Positions 25,129-36,486 of a stretch of 64,000 nt of DNA are shown here, piece after piece. The notes under the pieces are model-generated. The model made no database searches. It saw only the letters and a list, made by a program, of their open reading frames with translations, and was not told the origin of the DNA. The DNA comes from Acidobacteriaceae bacterium (lineage in GTDB: Bacteria; Acidobacteriota; Terriglobia; Terriglobales; Acidobacteriaceae): contig JAPWKG010000027.1 of NCBI GenBank assembly GCA_028283625.1, forward strand, positions 186,001 to 250,000, read 5' to 3'. Every line of letters starts with the position of its first letter. Position 1 is the first letter of the stretch. A program made the position numbers and the translations under genes.

Positions 25129-26649
25129 TTGGATCGTAGCGCTGGGGTAGGTTTGGTGGGGATTGGTCTTCTGGCGGTGACGCTGCCGTTGATGGCTCAG
25201 ACGGCGCCGGGGGCCGACAGCAAGCTGTCGGAGGCTCAGAAGGCAGACCTGCAGGCGAGCAAAGACGACATTCTGAAGTTTGCGAGCAAGGATACGGGGC
25301 TTACGATTCATAAGCCGGTCAAGCTGGTCTTTGTCGATCGCGATGCGGTGAATAAAGAGCTGCGCGTGAAGTTTGACGAGGACAAGTCGAACAAACGGAT
25401 GGAGCGCTCGGAGCTGGTGCTGAAGAAGTTCGGACTACTGGACCAGGACTTTCAGCTGCGTCCGTTTCTGCTGAACCTGCTGACGGAGCAGATCGCCGGT
25501 TTTTATGACAACAAGACCAAGCTGATGACGCTGCTGGACTGGGTTCCGATTGATCAGCAGAAGCCGGTGATGGCGCATGAGCTGACGCATGCGTTGCAGG
25601 ACCAGAAGCTTGGCCTGCGGAAGTGGGAAGACCCGGAGCCGGAGGGCATTGCCAAGACGGTGAAGGAAGATAACGAGCATGTGGCCACGGATGAGGCCGG
25701 GACGGCGCGAGAAGCGGTGCTCGAAGGGCAGGCAATGGTGAGCTTTGCCGACTATATGCTGCGGCCGATGGGCAAGACGCTGAAGGATGTGCCACAGTTG
25801 GGCGAGCAGCTGCAGAACGGTGCAGGCGATCAGTCCGACTCCCCGATTCTGTCGCGAGCGCCGCTGGTGCTGCAGCAGTCGCTGCTGTTCCCGTATACGA
25901 GCGGTATGGGGTTTGAGCAGGAGATTCTGATGAAGGCGGGAACCAACCGCGCCTTTACCGGGGTGCTGGATGCTCCGCCCAATACGAGTGCTGAGATTCT
26001 GCATCCGCAGGCCTATCTTGCGAAGACCGCGATGCCTCTGCTGCATCTGCCGGATCTGCATCCGGCGCTGGAGCAGGCCGGCTGGGAGCCGTATGACGTG
26101 GGCGTGATGGGCGAGCTGGATGTGCGCATGACGGCAGAGCTCTTCGGGGGACGCCCGCTGGCTACCGCTCTGGCTCCGAACTGGAGCGGAGGGGTGTATC
26201 TTGCCGCGCAGAAAAAAGATGCTACCGAGCAGGAGAAGCAGACGACAAAGTCCATTGCGATTCTGTACAGCTCCCAGTGGAAGAATCCGGATTCGGCGGA
26301 GAGCTTCTTTCATGTCTTCGAGATGCAGCTCCCGCGGCAGTATGACGGATTGAAGCGCGTGCCGGAGAAGGAGCAGAGCGGCGATGAGCGCGTGTACTCC
26401 ACCCGCGAAGGGGATGTGTTGCTGGTTCGCAACGGAGCAACGGTGTGGGTGAGCGAGGGCTTCGATCTGGAGATGGCCCGGAAGCTGCGAGCGCAGGTGG
26501 AGGCGGTGAATCCTGCAGGAAACGGACCGGTGATGCAGGCCGCGGGGCGTGGCGTAAAGCTGATGCCGGTGCAGGGCGAGGGACTGCTCGAAGACCTGGG
26601 ACGATGGACGGGAGAGTTCGGGATGATGCGTGCGGTATTGCCTCGGTAA
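25129..26649 (+). CDS. Secreted HELTH-motif putative metallopeptidase
   Basis: A 506-residue protein. TTG 25129 is used as start because AGGAGG sits 8 bases ahead, and it gives a clean signal peptide (VGLVGIGLLAVTLPLMAQ). The zincin motif is VMAHELTHALQDQKLGL near residue 150, with downstream acidic residues (EAVLEGQAMV) that could supply the third ligand. The upstream DNKTKLMTLLDW segment resembles conserved strands in acidobacterial secreted proteins of this type. Function in the periplasm is inferred; no substrate can be named. Confidence 0.8.
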   Translation: MDRSAGVGLVGIGLLAVTLPLMAQTAPGADSKLSEAQKADLQASKDDILKFASKDTGLTIHKPVKLVFVDRDAVNKELRVKFDEDKSNKRMERSELVLKKFGLLDQDFQLRPFLLNLLTEQIAGFYDNKTKLMTLLDWVPIDQQKPVMAHELTHALQDQKLGLRKWEDPEPEGIAKTVKEDNEHVATDEAGTAREAVLEGQAMVSFADYMLRPMGKTLKDVPQLGEQLQNGAGDQSDSPILSRAPLVLQQSLLFPYTSGMGFEQEILMKAGTNRAFTGVLDAPPNTSAEILHPQAYLAKTAMPLLHLPDLHPALEQAGWEPYDVGVMGELDVRMTAELFGGRPLATALAPNWSGGVYLAAQKKDATEQEKQTTKSIAILYSSQWKNPDSAESFFHVFEMQLPRQYDGLKRVPEKEQSGDERVYSTREGDVLLVRNGATVWVSEGFDLEMARKLRAQVEAVNPAGNGPVMQAAGRGVKLMPVQGEGLLEDLGRWTGEFGMMRAVLPR

Positions 26650-26726
26650 CGCTGTTCTGGTTCTCCCTGGCAGGACGAGTTGATCGGCTTGAGCCGGGCA
26701 CCACAAACCGTGGATGGACCAATAGA

Positions 26727-26754
26727 AAAGGCCCCGGAATGCTCCGGGGCCTTT
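26727..26754. terminator. Bidirectional terminator
   Basis: AAAGGCCCCGGA (26727-26738) pairs with TCCGGGGCCTTT (26743-26754) around a 4-base loop. It lies between the convergent metallopeptidase and molybdopterin-like genes. Confidence 0.9.
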
Positions 26755-26781
26755 CTGCGTGCGTTTGTGGTGAGGCCGGGT

Positions 26782-27327
26782 CTAGTGTCCGGGGTTCTGC
26801 GAGATGGTCATAAGGCTGAGGTTCTGGAGTCCGTGAACCCAACGGGCCGGTTTCTTGTCCGTATTGTTGATGAGCTGAATAAGTCCGCCGTCGGTGTCCG
26901 GCAAACCGGATTTCATGATGGCCACGATGATCTGCCCCTTGGAGAAGTCGGGGAAGGCTTCGGCGCCTGCGTAGAGGACGTAATAGTTATCGGTGCCGGT
27001 GGCGACGAGGGCGGAGTGCAGCAACATGTGCTGATTCTCCGAAGAAAGGGTCAGACCACCTTTGGCGAGAACGTCAGCGAGCAGTGGGCCGGAGTAGGTT
27101 TCGTCGCCGTTGCTGTGCGCGTTGTGTACGTGCAGGGTGACCTGCGGGAGAGCGGTGAGGTCTTCGATGGTGAGCGTGGTGACGCGGCCTTCGACGATGA
27201 CGTTGAGGCCGTGGGAGGCGGGCACGGGCTTGTGGGCCGGCATGGCCGCGGCTGGAGTCTGGTCCTGCGCGAAAGCCGCTGGCGAAAGGGCGAGAGCCGC
27301 AAAAAGGAGAGGCATCGAAAGCTTCAT
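26782..27327 (-). CDS. Exported molybdopterin-oxidoreductase-like domain protein
   Basis: A 181-residue protein with a signal peptide (MKLSMPLLFAALALSPAAFA) from ATG 27327. The mature part resembles the substrate end of the sulfite-oxidase/SoxC molybdopterin fold in small stand-alone form: LTIEDLTALPQVTLHVHN, SGPLLADVLAKGG, YYVLYAGAEAFPDF and a final WVHGLQNLSLMTI. Such small proteins lack the Cys ligand and the full cofactor site, so they may bind ligand rather than catalyse. Divergent from nuoI, 109 bases away. Confidence 0.75.
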   Translation of the reverse strand: MKLSMPLLFAALALSPAAFAQDQTPAAAMPAHKPVPASHGLNVIVEGRVTTLTIEDLTALPQVTLHVHNAHSNGDETYSGPLLADVLAKGGLTLSSENQHMLLHSALVATGTDNYYVLYAGAEAFPDFSKGQIIVAIMKSGLPDTDGGLIQLINNTDKKPARWVHGLQNLSLMTISQNPGH

Positions 27328-27436
27328 GGGGGAAGGGTACGCCCTTTCAGGGAAGCCGTCCGGGGAAAATTTGTGCGAATTTCGCACGGGTCAGAATCGG
27401 ACGTCCTATATCACAAGAAAGCCGTATACTGTCCGC

Positions 27437-27934
27437 ATGTCGATCGTTCGCAATATTGGCGCCATTGCTAAAGGGATGTCGATTACGCTGGGTGAAGCTT
27501 TTAAGCCGACCGAGGTGGAGAACTATCCCGACGGCAAAGGGCCAATGCGCGGCGCGATCTTCCAGGAACGTTTTCGCGGTAAACACCAGCTGCAGCGGGA
27601 TGAGAACGGCCTGGAGAAGTGCGTGGCCTGCTTTTTGTGCGCCGCTGCCTGCCCTTCGAACTGCATTTACATAGAGGCCGACGAGAATACAACCGAGCAC
27701 CGAATCTCTTCGGCAGAGCGCTATGCGAAGGTCTACAACATTGACTACAACCGCTGCATCTTTTGTGGCTACTGTGTCGAGGCTTGTCCGACGGATGCCA
27801 TTACGCACGGACACGGGTTTGAGCTGGCGAGCCTGAACGCGACTACGATGGTGATGCGTAAGGAAGATTTGCTGGTTCCTGTTGCAGCGGGTCTTCCTCA
27901 CTCCGGTACAGAAAAGGCCGAGGCGCTTTCGTAG
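27437..27934 (+). CDS. nuoI: NADH-quinone oxidoreductase subunit I (two 4Fe-4S ferredoxin)
   Basis: A 165-residue protein of typical NuoI length. Two cluster-binding motifs are intact: CVACFLCAAACP and CIFCGYCVEACP, which carry electrons from the peripheral arm to quinone in complex I. The N-terminal GMSITLGEAFKP and the ERFRGKHQL segments are the conserved membrane-arm contacts. It stands alone here, with no other nuo genes on either side and its own terminator 43 bases after the stop. It is either a relocated complex I gene or a paralogue. Confidence 0.92.
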   Translation: MSIVRNIGAIAKGMSITLGEAFKPTEVENYPDGKGPMRGAIFQERFRGKHQLQRDENGLEKCVACFLCAAACPSNCIYIEADENTTEHRISSAERYAKVYNIDYNRCIFCGYCVEACPTDAITHGHGFELASLNATTMVMRKEDLLVPVAAGLPHSGTEKAEALS

Positions 27935-27976
27935 AGAAAAGAAAGATTCGAAACAAACCAGATTCGAATCGATACC

Positions 27977-28000
27977 GGCGAGCCCCTCGGGCTCGCCTTT
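27977..28000 (+). terminator. Intrinsic terminator after nuoI
   Basis: GGCGAGCCC (27977-27985) pairs with GGGCTCGCC (27989-27997) around CTC, followed by TTT. Confidence 0.8.
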
Positions 28001-28025
28001 GTTCTGATGTTTTGAGGAGTTGCAG

Positions 28026-29119
28026 ATGCAGGGAATTCACCCGCTCAGGAAATTGATGGATGAGCGTATCGCGATTATCGATGGCGCGATGGGGACAACG
28101 ATTCGCACGTATGGCATGACCGAGAAGGATATTCGCGGCGATCGCTGGGCTGATGCCGATAAGGACATGCTGAACAACGGCGACCTGTTCTCGATCACGC
28201 AGCCGAAGATGATCTGCGATATTCATCGGCGGTTTCTGGAGGCTGGTGCGGACATTATCGAGACGAATACCTTTGGTGCGACGAGCATCTCGCAGAGCGA
28301 GTTCTTTGTGGAAGACCCGCGTGAGCGTGGTGAGCGGAAGGATCCTGCGTTCTACCAGAGCGTGCTGGAGAACCCGATGCTGCGCGATCTTGCGTGGGAG
28401 ATCAACGAAACGAGCGCGCGGCAGTGCCGTGAGTGGGCGGACCGTGTGGCGAATGACACGGGTGTGCAGCGCTTCGTCGCAGGTGCGATTGGGCCGCTGA
28501 CGGTGAGCCTTTCGAACTCGCCGGATGCGGATGATCCGGGCTTCCGTGTGGTGACGTTTGATCAGGTGCTGGTGGCGTACAAGGAGCAGACGCGCGCGCT
28601 GATTGCGGGTGGTGTGGACACGCTGCTCGTGGAGACGATCTTCGACTCGCTGAATGCGAAGGCTGCGTTGGTGGCGATTCGCGAGGTGTTTGACGAGGAC
28701 GGGTTGGAGTTGCCGGTACAGATTTCTGCGGCTGTGGGTCGTGGTGGCGAGACGTTGATTTCGGCGCAAACGACGGAGGCTTTCTGGAATGCGGTCGCGC
28801 ATGTGAAGCCGCTGAGCGTGGGGTTGAACTGCTCGCTGGGGCCGGATTTGATGTTCCCATTTTTGACGGAGCTTTCGGGCAAGGCGAAGACGTCGGCGGT
28901 GAGTGCGTATCCGAATGCGGGTCTGCCGAATCCTTTGTCGGAGACGGGGTTTGATCTGGGGCCGGAGGATATGGGGCGCTTCCTTGGCGGCTTTGCGCAG
29001 GATGGGCTGATCAATATTGCCGGTGGATGCTGTGGCAATACGCCGGAGCATATTGCGGCGATTGCGAAGGCTGTGCGGGGTGTGGCTCCACGGAGTTTTG
29101 ATCGAGAGTTGGTGAAGGC

Positions 29120-29123
<4 letters not shown>
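28026..29123 (+). CDS. metH: Methionine synthase, homocysteine-binding module (split MetH part 1)
   Basis: A 365-residue protein from ATG 28026 with GAGGAG 6 bases upstream. It is only the N-terminal module of cobalamin-dependent methionine synthase: [32 protein letters not shown], and the zinc ligands GLNCSLGP and [10 protein letters not shown] that bind homocysteine thiolate. The other three modules are encoded by the next gene, whose GTG start overlaps this stop by four bases (GTGA). The two products must act together: this one delivers homocysteine, the other the methyl-cobalamin. Confidence 0.95.
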
Positions 29124-31807
<2,684 letters not shown>

Positions 31808-31907
31808 GGCTGGGGAGGAAGCCAGGAGGGTACGGCTTACGGGCCAGGGTGTTTGCACTCTAGTCAACGCTGGTGCTATAAATAATCCATTCACCCACGC
31901 AAGTGGG

Positions 31908-32022
31908 CGGATTTCATGCAGAGTGGCTGAGGGACGAGCCCTGAGACGCCACGACAACCGGACAGAACAAAGGCGTACCGGTGTCAACTCTCTCCTGGAA
32001 GGCGCAGGGAACATGAGATTCG
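31908..32022 (+). promoter_or_regulatory. SAM riboswitch (SAM-I/S-box type) ahead of thrC-like gene
   Basis: P1 pairs CGGATTTCATG (31908-31918) with CATGAGATTCG (32012-32022). P2 pairs GTGGC with GCCAC and encloses the kink-turn core CTGAGGGACGAGCCCTGAGA. ACAACCGG with ACCGG further on makes P3, and GGAAGGCGCAGGGAACATGA is the conserved P4/J region leading back into P1. This order is that of the SAM-I aptamer. It lies 127 bases before the start of the ThrC-like gene and should repress it when S-adenosylmethionine is abundant. Confidence 0.88.
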
Positions 32023-32149
32023 GTGGCAGCCTCTTTAGGTGACTGCATCCGCGTACTCAAAATTCCTGTGGGCTGAAACGCGGCGCCCTCTTCAAGAGAA
32101 AGTAAGTCTCAGCGACGTTCCCGGGCAAGATCTGCTGGGAGGACGTTTC

Positions 32150-33445
32150 ATGTCGGATTCGCAGTGTACCGTGTATGAGCTGAAGTGCCCGGAGTGCAAG
32201 AAGGGCTTTGGCAATGTTCCGTTGTCGGCTTGCCCTGATTGCCTGGCGCCGCTGGAGGTGCAGTATGACCTGGAGAGCGTGCGCGGCCGCTTTACGAAGG
32301 AGTCGGTTGCAGCCGGTCCGGCTAATATCTGGCGCTACAAGGAACTGCTTCCGATTCCGGAAGGATGCCAGCCCGACCTTCCTGTTGGCTTTACGCCGCT
32401 GGTGAAGGCGGAGCGTCTGGGCAAGCGTATCGGCGCGAAGAATCTTTATGTGAAGAACGACGCTGTTTGCTTTCCGACGCTGAGCTTTAAGGATCGCGTC
32501 GTTGCTGTTGCACTGGCCAATGCGCAACACTTCGGCTTTGATGTGGTGGGATGCTCCTCGACCGGTAATCTGGCAAACTCTGTGGCGGCACAGTCGGCTC
32601 GTCTGGGAATTCGCGCCTGCATTCTGGTGCCTGCAGATCTGGAGCCGGCAAAGATTCTGAATACGCTGGTCTATGGCGCGAAGCTTGTGCGCATCGACGG
32701 CAACTATGACCATGTGAACCGTCTCTGCACGCTGATTGCGGACGAGTACCGTTGGGGCTTTGTGAATGTGAACCTTCGCCCGTACTACGCGGAAGGCTCG
32801 AAGACGGTGGGCTATGAGATTGCGGAGCAGCTGGGATGGAAGCTGCCCGATAACGTGGTGTGCCCGATGGCGGGTGGGTCGCTGATCCGCAAGATCCGCA
32901 AGGCCTTTAACGAGCTGATCGCGCTGGGACTGGTGGAAGATAAGCCGGTGAAGTTCTTCGGTGCGCAGGCTACGGGTTGCTCGCCGATCTCGCACTCGGT
33001 CAAGAATGGCTGGGATGAGATTGAGCCGCAGCGTCCGAATACGATTGCCCGTTCCCTGGCGATCGGAAACCCGGCAGATGGTCCGGCGGCTTCAAAGATG
33101 ATTCAATCCACGGGCGGATGGGCTGAGGATGTGAGCGACGAGGAAGTTGTCGACGGCATGCAGCTGCTGGCGGAGTGCGAAGGCATCTTCACCGAGACGG
33201 CGGGCGGTGTAACGACCTCGGTGACTGAGAAGCTGTACCAGCAGGGCCGCATCAAGCCGGAAGAGCTTACGGTCTCGGTGATTACGGGCAACGGTCTGAA
33301 GACGACCGATGCGCTGGTGGGCCGGTTTGTGCAGGAGGCGGCGGTAAAGCCTCGCCTGGCAGAGTTTGACGCGTACCTCCGGGCATCGGATGCGTCGTTG
33401 ATCGGAGCGCCGCAGGATGCGGAGCTGGTTGGAGGAGTGAAGTGA
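32150..33445 (+). CDS. thrC: Threonine synthase-family PLP enzyme under SAM riboswitch control
   Basis: A 431-residue fold-type II PLP enzyme. ATG 32150 follows GGGAGG by 7 bases. A zinc-ribbon-like start (CPECKKGF, CPDC) precedes the catalytic domain; Lys114 in PTLSFKDR would bind PLP, and CSSTGNLANSVAA is the phosphate/substrate loop. That loop differs from the usual SSGNTS of threonine synthases. Threonine synthases convert O-phosphohomoserine to threonine. But the SAM riboswitch upstream and a CysO-like sulfur carrier overlapping its 3' end by four bases point towards sulfur amino-acid synthesis, for instance homocysteine from O-phosphohomoserine. Name given by family; the true reaction is open. 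Confidence 0.85.
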   Translation: MSDSQCTVYELKCPECKKGFGNVPLSACPDCLAPLEVQYDLESVRGRFTKESVAAGPANIWRYKELLPIPEGCQPDLPVGFTPLVKAERLGKRIGAKNLYVKNDAVCFPTLSFKDRVVAVALANAQHFGFDVVGCSSTGNLANSVAAQSARLGIRACILVPADLEPAKILNTLVYGAKLVRIDGNYDHVNRLCTLIADEYRWGFVNVNLRPYYAEGSKTVGYEIAEQLGWKLPDNVVCPMAGGSLIRKIRKAFNELIALGLVEDKPVKFFGAQATGCSPISHSVKNGWDEIEPQRPNTIARSLAIGNPADGPAASKMIQSTGGWAEDVSDEEVVDGMQLLAECEGIFTETAGGVTTSVTEKLYQQGRIKPEELTVSVITGNGLKTTDALVGRFVQEAAVKPRLAEFDAYLRASDASLIGAPQDAELVGGVK

Positions 33446-33723
33446 GCATCAAGGTAGTGTTGCCGACGGCATTGGCCCGTCATACGGATGGACAGAAGAC
33501 CTTTACCTCAGAAGCAAAGAATCTTGCAGGTCTGATCGCGGAGTTCGACAGCAAGTTTCCGGCGCTGGCGGAGAATGTGAAGGACGACTCTGGCAAGCTG
33601 CGCAAGTTCATCAACGTGTATGTGAACGATGAGGACATTCGCTTTCTCGGCGGCGATACGCACGAGTTTGAAGACGGCGATGAGATTATGCTGATTCCTT
33701 CGATTGCTGGCGGCTGTTGCTAA
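33442..33723 (+). CDS. CysO/MoaD/ThiS-like sulfur-carrier protein with GGCC tail
   Basis: A 93-residue ubiquitin-fold protein. The segments HTDGQKTFTSEAKNLAGLI, FINVYVNDEDIRFLGG and DGDEIMLIPSIAGG closely follow mycobacterial CysO, whose C-terminal Gly-Gly is thiocarboxylated and donates sulfur to a PLP enzyme. Here the Gly-Gly is followed by Cys-Cys, so processing or direct cysteine chemistry would be needed. It starts with GTG inside the stop of the ThrC-like gene (GTGA overlap), so the two are made together and the riboswitch covers both. Confidence 0.88.
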   Translation: MSIKVVLPTALARHTDGQKTFTSEAKNLAGLIAEFDSKFPALAENVKDDSGKLRKFINVYVNDEDIRFLGGDTHEFEDGDEIMLIPSIAGGCC

Positions 33724-33743
33724 GGTTCGCAGTAGAAAACAAG

Positions 33744-33776
33744 AAGGCGGTGGGCCATGGGGCCTGCCGCCTTTTC
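33744..33776 (+). terminator. Intrinsic terminator after the ThrC/CysO-like pair
   Basis: AAGGCGG (33744-33750) pairs with CCGCCTT (33767-33773), with further pairing inside, followed by TTTCT. The rest of 33777-34010 shows no gene. Confidence 0.75.
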
Positions 33777-34010
33777 TCTTTGTGCAAGAAGTACCGTGTG
33801 TTTGAGCTGGCAGGAATGAGAAGGGAGAGATGAGGTCGGTGGCGTCGGTGAATGGGTTGGCATCGTGGCCATGGATGGATTTCGGGGCCGAAGTTAGTTT
33901 TTCGAGGGAAGGAGACACACTTTCCTGAGCTCAGGCATAAGGCGCGCAGGGGCTTGTGCGCGTGACGGAAACGGTATTTTTGCGGAGGAAGCACGATCGT
34001 CCGTTCCGGA

Positions 34011-35096
34011 TCAGCTGAGGAGCGCGCAGGCCTGCTCCCAGCAGGTTTTTACAACGACGGAAGCGGGCTGGGTGCTGGCCAGCCGGGCGGATTGGCCGGC
34101 CCAGAGTTGCATCCGTTCGGGGTCGTTCTGCGTGGCGGCTTCCTCGCGCATGTGCCGTGTGAGGGCACGCTGCACGGGGTAGGGTGCTGCGGGAGGTGCG
34201 CTGGGAGCTGCGGCGGCTTCAACGAAGCGGGTACGGATGGCGCGGCCGGTGCGGCCGGAGAACGAGCGCGTGAGGCGTGTGTGATGAGCTTCGATGCGGC
34301 CGAGAGCCTGGGCATAGGCGGGGTGGATCTCGGCTTCGGGCGTGCGGAGCAGGCCGGTGCCGATTTGCACGGCGCTGGCTCCGAGCAACAGCGCGGCGGC
34401 GATGGTGCGGCCGTCGGCGATGCCGCCGGTGGCGATGAGGGGAAGGGAGACGGCGTCACTGAGCTGCGGGAGAAGTGAGAAGAGGCCGCCGGCCTCGGTT
34501 TCGGCCGCGTCGGCGCGGAAGCTACCACGGTGGCCGCCGGCTTCAGCACCCTGCGCGAGCAGCGCGTCGGCTCCGGCGGCGGCGGCGGCACGGGCTTCCT
34601 CGGCCGTTGTGACGGTGGCGAACCACAGGATGCCGCGGGCTTTGAGCTGCTGCACGAACGCAGGCGGGAAGAGACCCATGATGGAAGAGACGGCTGTGGG
34701 CCGGGCTTCGAGCAGCGCGTTGCATTGCGCGTGAAAGTCCTGCAACGGGGTGTCGCCTGCGTCGTCCGGTACGGCGGGTCCCCATTGACTGAGGAAGGCT
34801 CGTTGGTGAGCTTCGAGGTCGAGGTCGCGGTGCGGTGGTGGGTCGGGAACCCATAGGTTCATTTGGAAGGGCCCGTTGCTCTGCTGGCGGAAGGCTGTTG
34901 CCCAGGAGACGATGGCTTGCGGTGACAGCAGCAGCGCTCCGCAGGCACCCATGCCGCCTGTGTTGGCAACCGCCGCAGCGAGTGAGACGGAGGAGGCGCC
35001 AGCCATGGGAGCCATCAGGATGGGAAGAGCTGCCTGGATCGAGGCGGCGAAGCGAGTGGCCCGTGCCAGGGTGGGCTGGAAGCGTTCTTGCGCCAT
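34011..35096 (-). CDS. Nitronate monooxygenase (2-nitropropane dioxygenase family)
   Basis: A 361-residue FMN-dependent TIM-barrel enzyme. N-terminal ALPILMAPMAGASSV binds the flavin edge. The middle has GADALLAQGAEAGGHRGSF with the active-site His, and LPLIATGGIADGRTIAAAL with LGASAVQIGTGLL forms the FMN phosphate site. The fold and motifs are those of class I nitronate monooxygenases, which detoxify propionate-3-nitronate-like compounds. Single gene by context; the haemoglobin gene 40 bases downstream on its 5' side runs in the same direction. Confidence 0.9.
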   Translation of the reverse strand: MAQERFQPTLARATRFAASIQAALPILMAPMAGASSVSLAAAVANTGGMGACGALLLSPQAIVSWATAFRQQSNGPFQMNLWVPDPPPHRDLDLEAHQRAFLSQWGPAVPDDAGDTPLQDFHAQCNALLEARPTAVSSIMGLFPPAFVQQLKARGILWFATVTTAEEARAAAAAGADALLAQGAEAGGHRGSFRADAAETEAGGLFSLLPQLSDAVSLPLIATGGIADGRTIAAALLLGASAVQIGTGLLRTPEAEIHPAYAQALGRIEAHHTRLTRSFSGRTGRAIRTRFVEAAAAPSAPPAAPYPVQRALTRHMREEAATQNDPERMQLWAGQSARLASTQPASVVVKTCWEQACALLS

Positions 35097-35135
35097 AGCA
35101 AAATTGTAGAAGCGGGGAGTGTGCCGGGTGGGCGA

Positions 35136-35510
35136 TCAGCGTGCAGGACGCTTGCTCTCGAAGGCAAGTACGTTCTGGAGGTTCTGCGCGATGCGCTGCG
35201 ATTTGGCGATGACGAGGCTTGCGGTTGCTTCGGGCAGAATCTCTCGGGCTGTCTGGGCGAAGAGGGTGAGCCAGCGGGTGAAGTGCTGGGGGTCGAGCCC
35301 GAGTGCGAGGTGGCGCATCATCGGATCACCTTTGTACCGGCCGGTGGCGAGCAATACGGAGGACCAGAAGTCTTTGAGGGTGGCGAGGTGGTGCGGCCAG
35401 TCCTGTACGACGGCCTGGAAGATGGGACCAATCTCCTCGTCCTGACGGACGCGGGCGTAAAAGGTTTCGACGAGAAGGTCGATCTGCGCTTCTGTGATGG
35501 GGGCGTGCAT
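35136..35510 (-). CDS. Group III truncated haemoglobin
   Basis: A 124-residue globin. The proximal His lies in MRHLALGLDPQHFTRWL, and the distal region FYARVRQDEEIGPIF with the WPHHLATLKDFWSSVLL helix matches group III (TrHbP). These proteins bind O2 or NO in the cytosol and are linked with microaerobic or nitrosative stress. The gene lies directly upstream of nitronate monooxygenase on the same strand with a 39-base gap, so co-transcription in nitrogen-oxide/nitro-compound stress is plausible. Confidence 0.9.
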   Translation of the reverse strand: MHAPITEAQIDLLVETFYARVRQDEEIGPIFQAVVQDWPHHLATLKDFWSSVLLATGRYKGDPMMRHLALGLDPQHFTRWLTLFAQTAREILPEATASLVIAKSQRIAQNLQNVLAFESKRPAR

Positions 35511-35601
35511 AGGACTCTACCGTCTACAGAATAGCGGAGCAGGCAGATAGAGGGGGGCGGCGCGAGGCAGAGCGGGTTGAGTCTGCATCGCGCCTGCGGG
35601 G

Positions 35602-36486
35602 TTAGTACTGCATGGCCTGCAGATCTTCGATCATGCTGGGGCCGGTGGGAGTCCAGTTCAGATACTGACGGGTCCAGGTGCTGGAGGAGACCATGTCGAG
35701 GTTGGCGAACATGCTCATCCAGTCAAAGTACTGCGGCATTTGCTCCGGCGTGACGCTGAGCAGGGGAAGCTTGAGGCCTTCGGCGAGGACTTCAGCGATC
35801 TCGCGCGCCGGGATGCCTTCTTCGGCGACGGCGTGATAGCGCTTGCCTGCCTCTTTCTTCTCGAGGGCCAGATGATACAGGCGGCCGACGTCGTGGACGG
35901 CGGCTGCGGGCCAGCGGTTGTTGCCTTCGCCGACGTAGGCGACGACGCCCTTTTGGCGGTAGATCTGAATCAGCGGGGTGATGAGCCCTTGCTTCCGGGT
36001 GTCGTGCACCTGGGGAAGACGAACGACGGAGACGTTGACGCCACGGTCCAGTTGCTGGTTGCCCGCGATTTCCGAGAGCTTGCGCGGGTTGGGGTGTTCG
36101 AGGTTGCAGACGTCTTCTTTTGCACTCTGTCCGGGACCGGCGATGCCGAGACCAACACCGCTGGTGATGACCAGAGGACGGTCGGAGCCGTGCAGCGTTT
36201 CTCCCAGAGTGGTGATGACGCGGTGATCCTTTTCACAGTTGGCGACGAAGTTTGAGAAGTCGTGATCGAAGGCGCAGTGGATGACGCCATCGCTTTTTTC
36301 TGCTCCGCTGCGCAGGCTGTCGAGGTCTTCAATGTTGCCGAAGTGCGGCTCGGCTCCTGCTGCGCGGAGCGCGTCTGCGCCGGATTCAGAACGGGTGAGG
36401 CCGAGGACCTGATGGCCTGCCTGAAGCAGTTCGGGGACGATGGCCGAGCCGATGAAACCGGTGGCACCGGTGAGGAAGATTCGCAT
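35602..36486 (-). CDS. NAD(P)-dependent epimerase/dehydratase-like SDR
   Basis: A 294-residue extended short-chain dehydrogenase from ATG 36486 with AGGAG 8 bases ahead. The Rossmann motif is MRIFLTGATGFIGSAIVPEL. A VITSGVGLG strand and a downstream AVHDVGRLYHLALE segment are typical of atypical SDRs. The YxxxK catalytic pair is not clear at the normal place, so activity may be reduced or atypical. It is divergent from an AraC-type regulator, which probably controls it. Confidence 0.85.
   Translation of the reverse strand: MRIFLTGATGFIGSAIVPELLQAGHQVLGLTRSESGADALRAAGAEPHFGNIEDLDSLRSGAEKSDGVIHCAFDHDFSNFVANCEKDHRVITTLGETLHGSDRPLVITSGVGLGIAGPGQSAKEDVCNLEHPNPRKLSEIAGNQQLDRGVNVSVVRLPQVHDTRKQGLITPLIQIYRQKGVVAYVGEGNNRWPAAAVHDVGRLYHLALEKKEAGKRYHAVAEEGIPAREIAEVLAEGLKLPLLSVTPEQMPQYFDWMSMFANLDMVSSSTWTRQYLNWTPTGPSMIEDLQAMQY

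Noticed and set aside
25435-26706. 423-codon minus-strand frame opposite the metallopeptidase gene
   Set aside because: No motif, atypical composition, and the plus strand has a signal peptide, a HELTH motif and an AGGAGG ribosome site.
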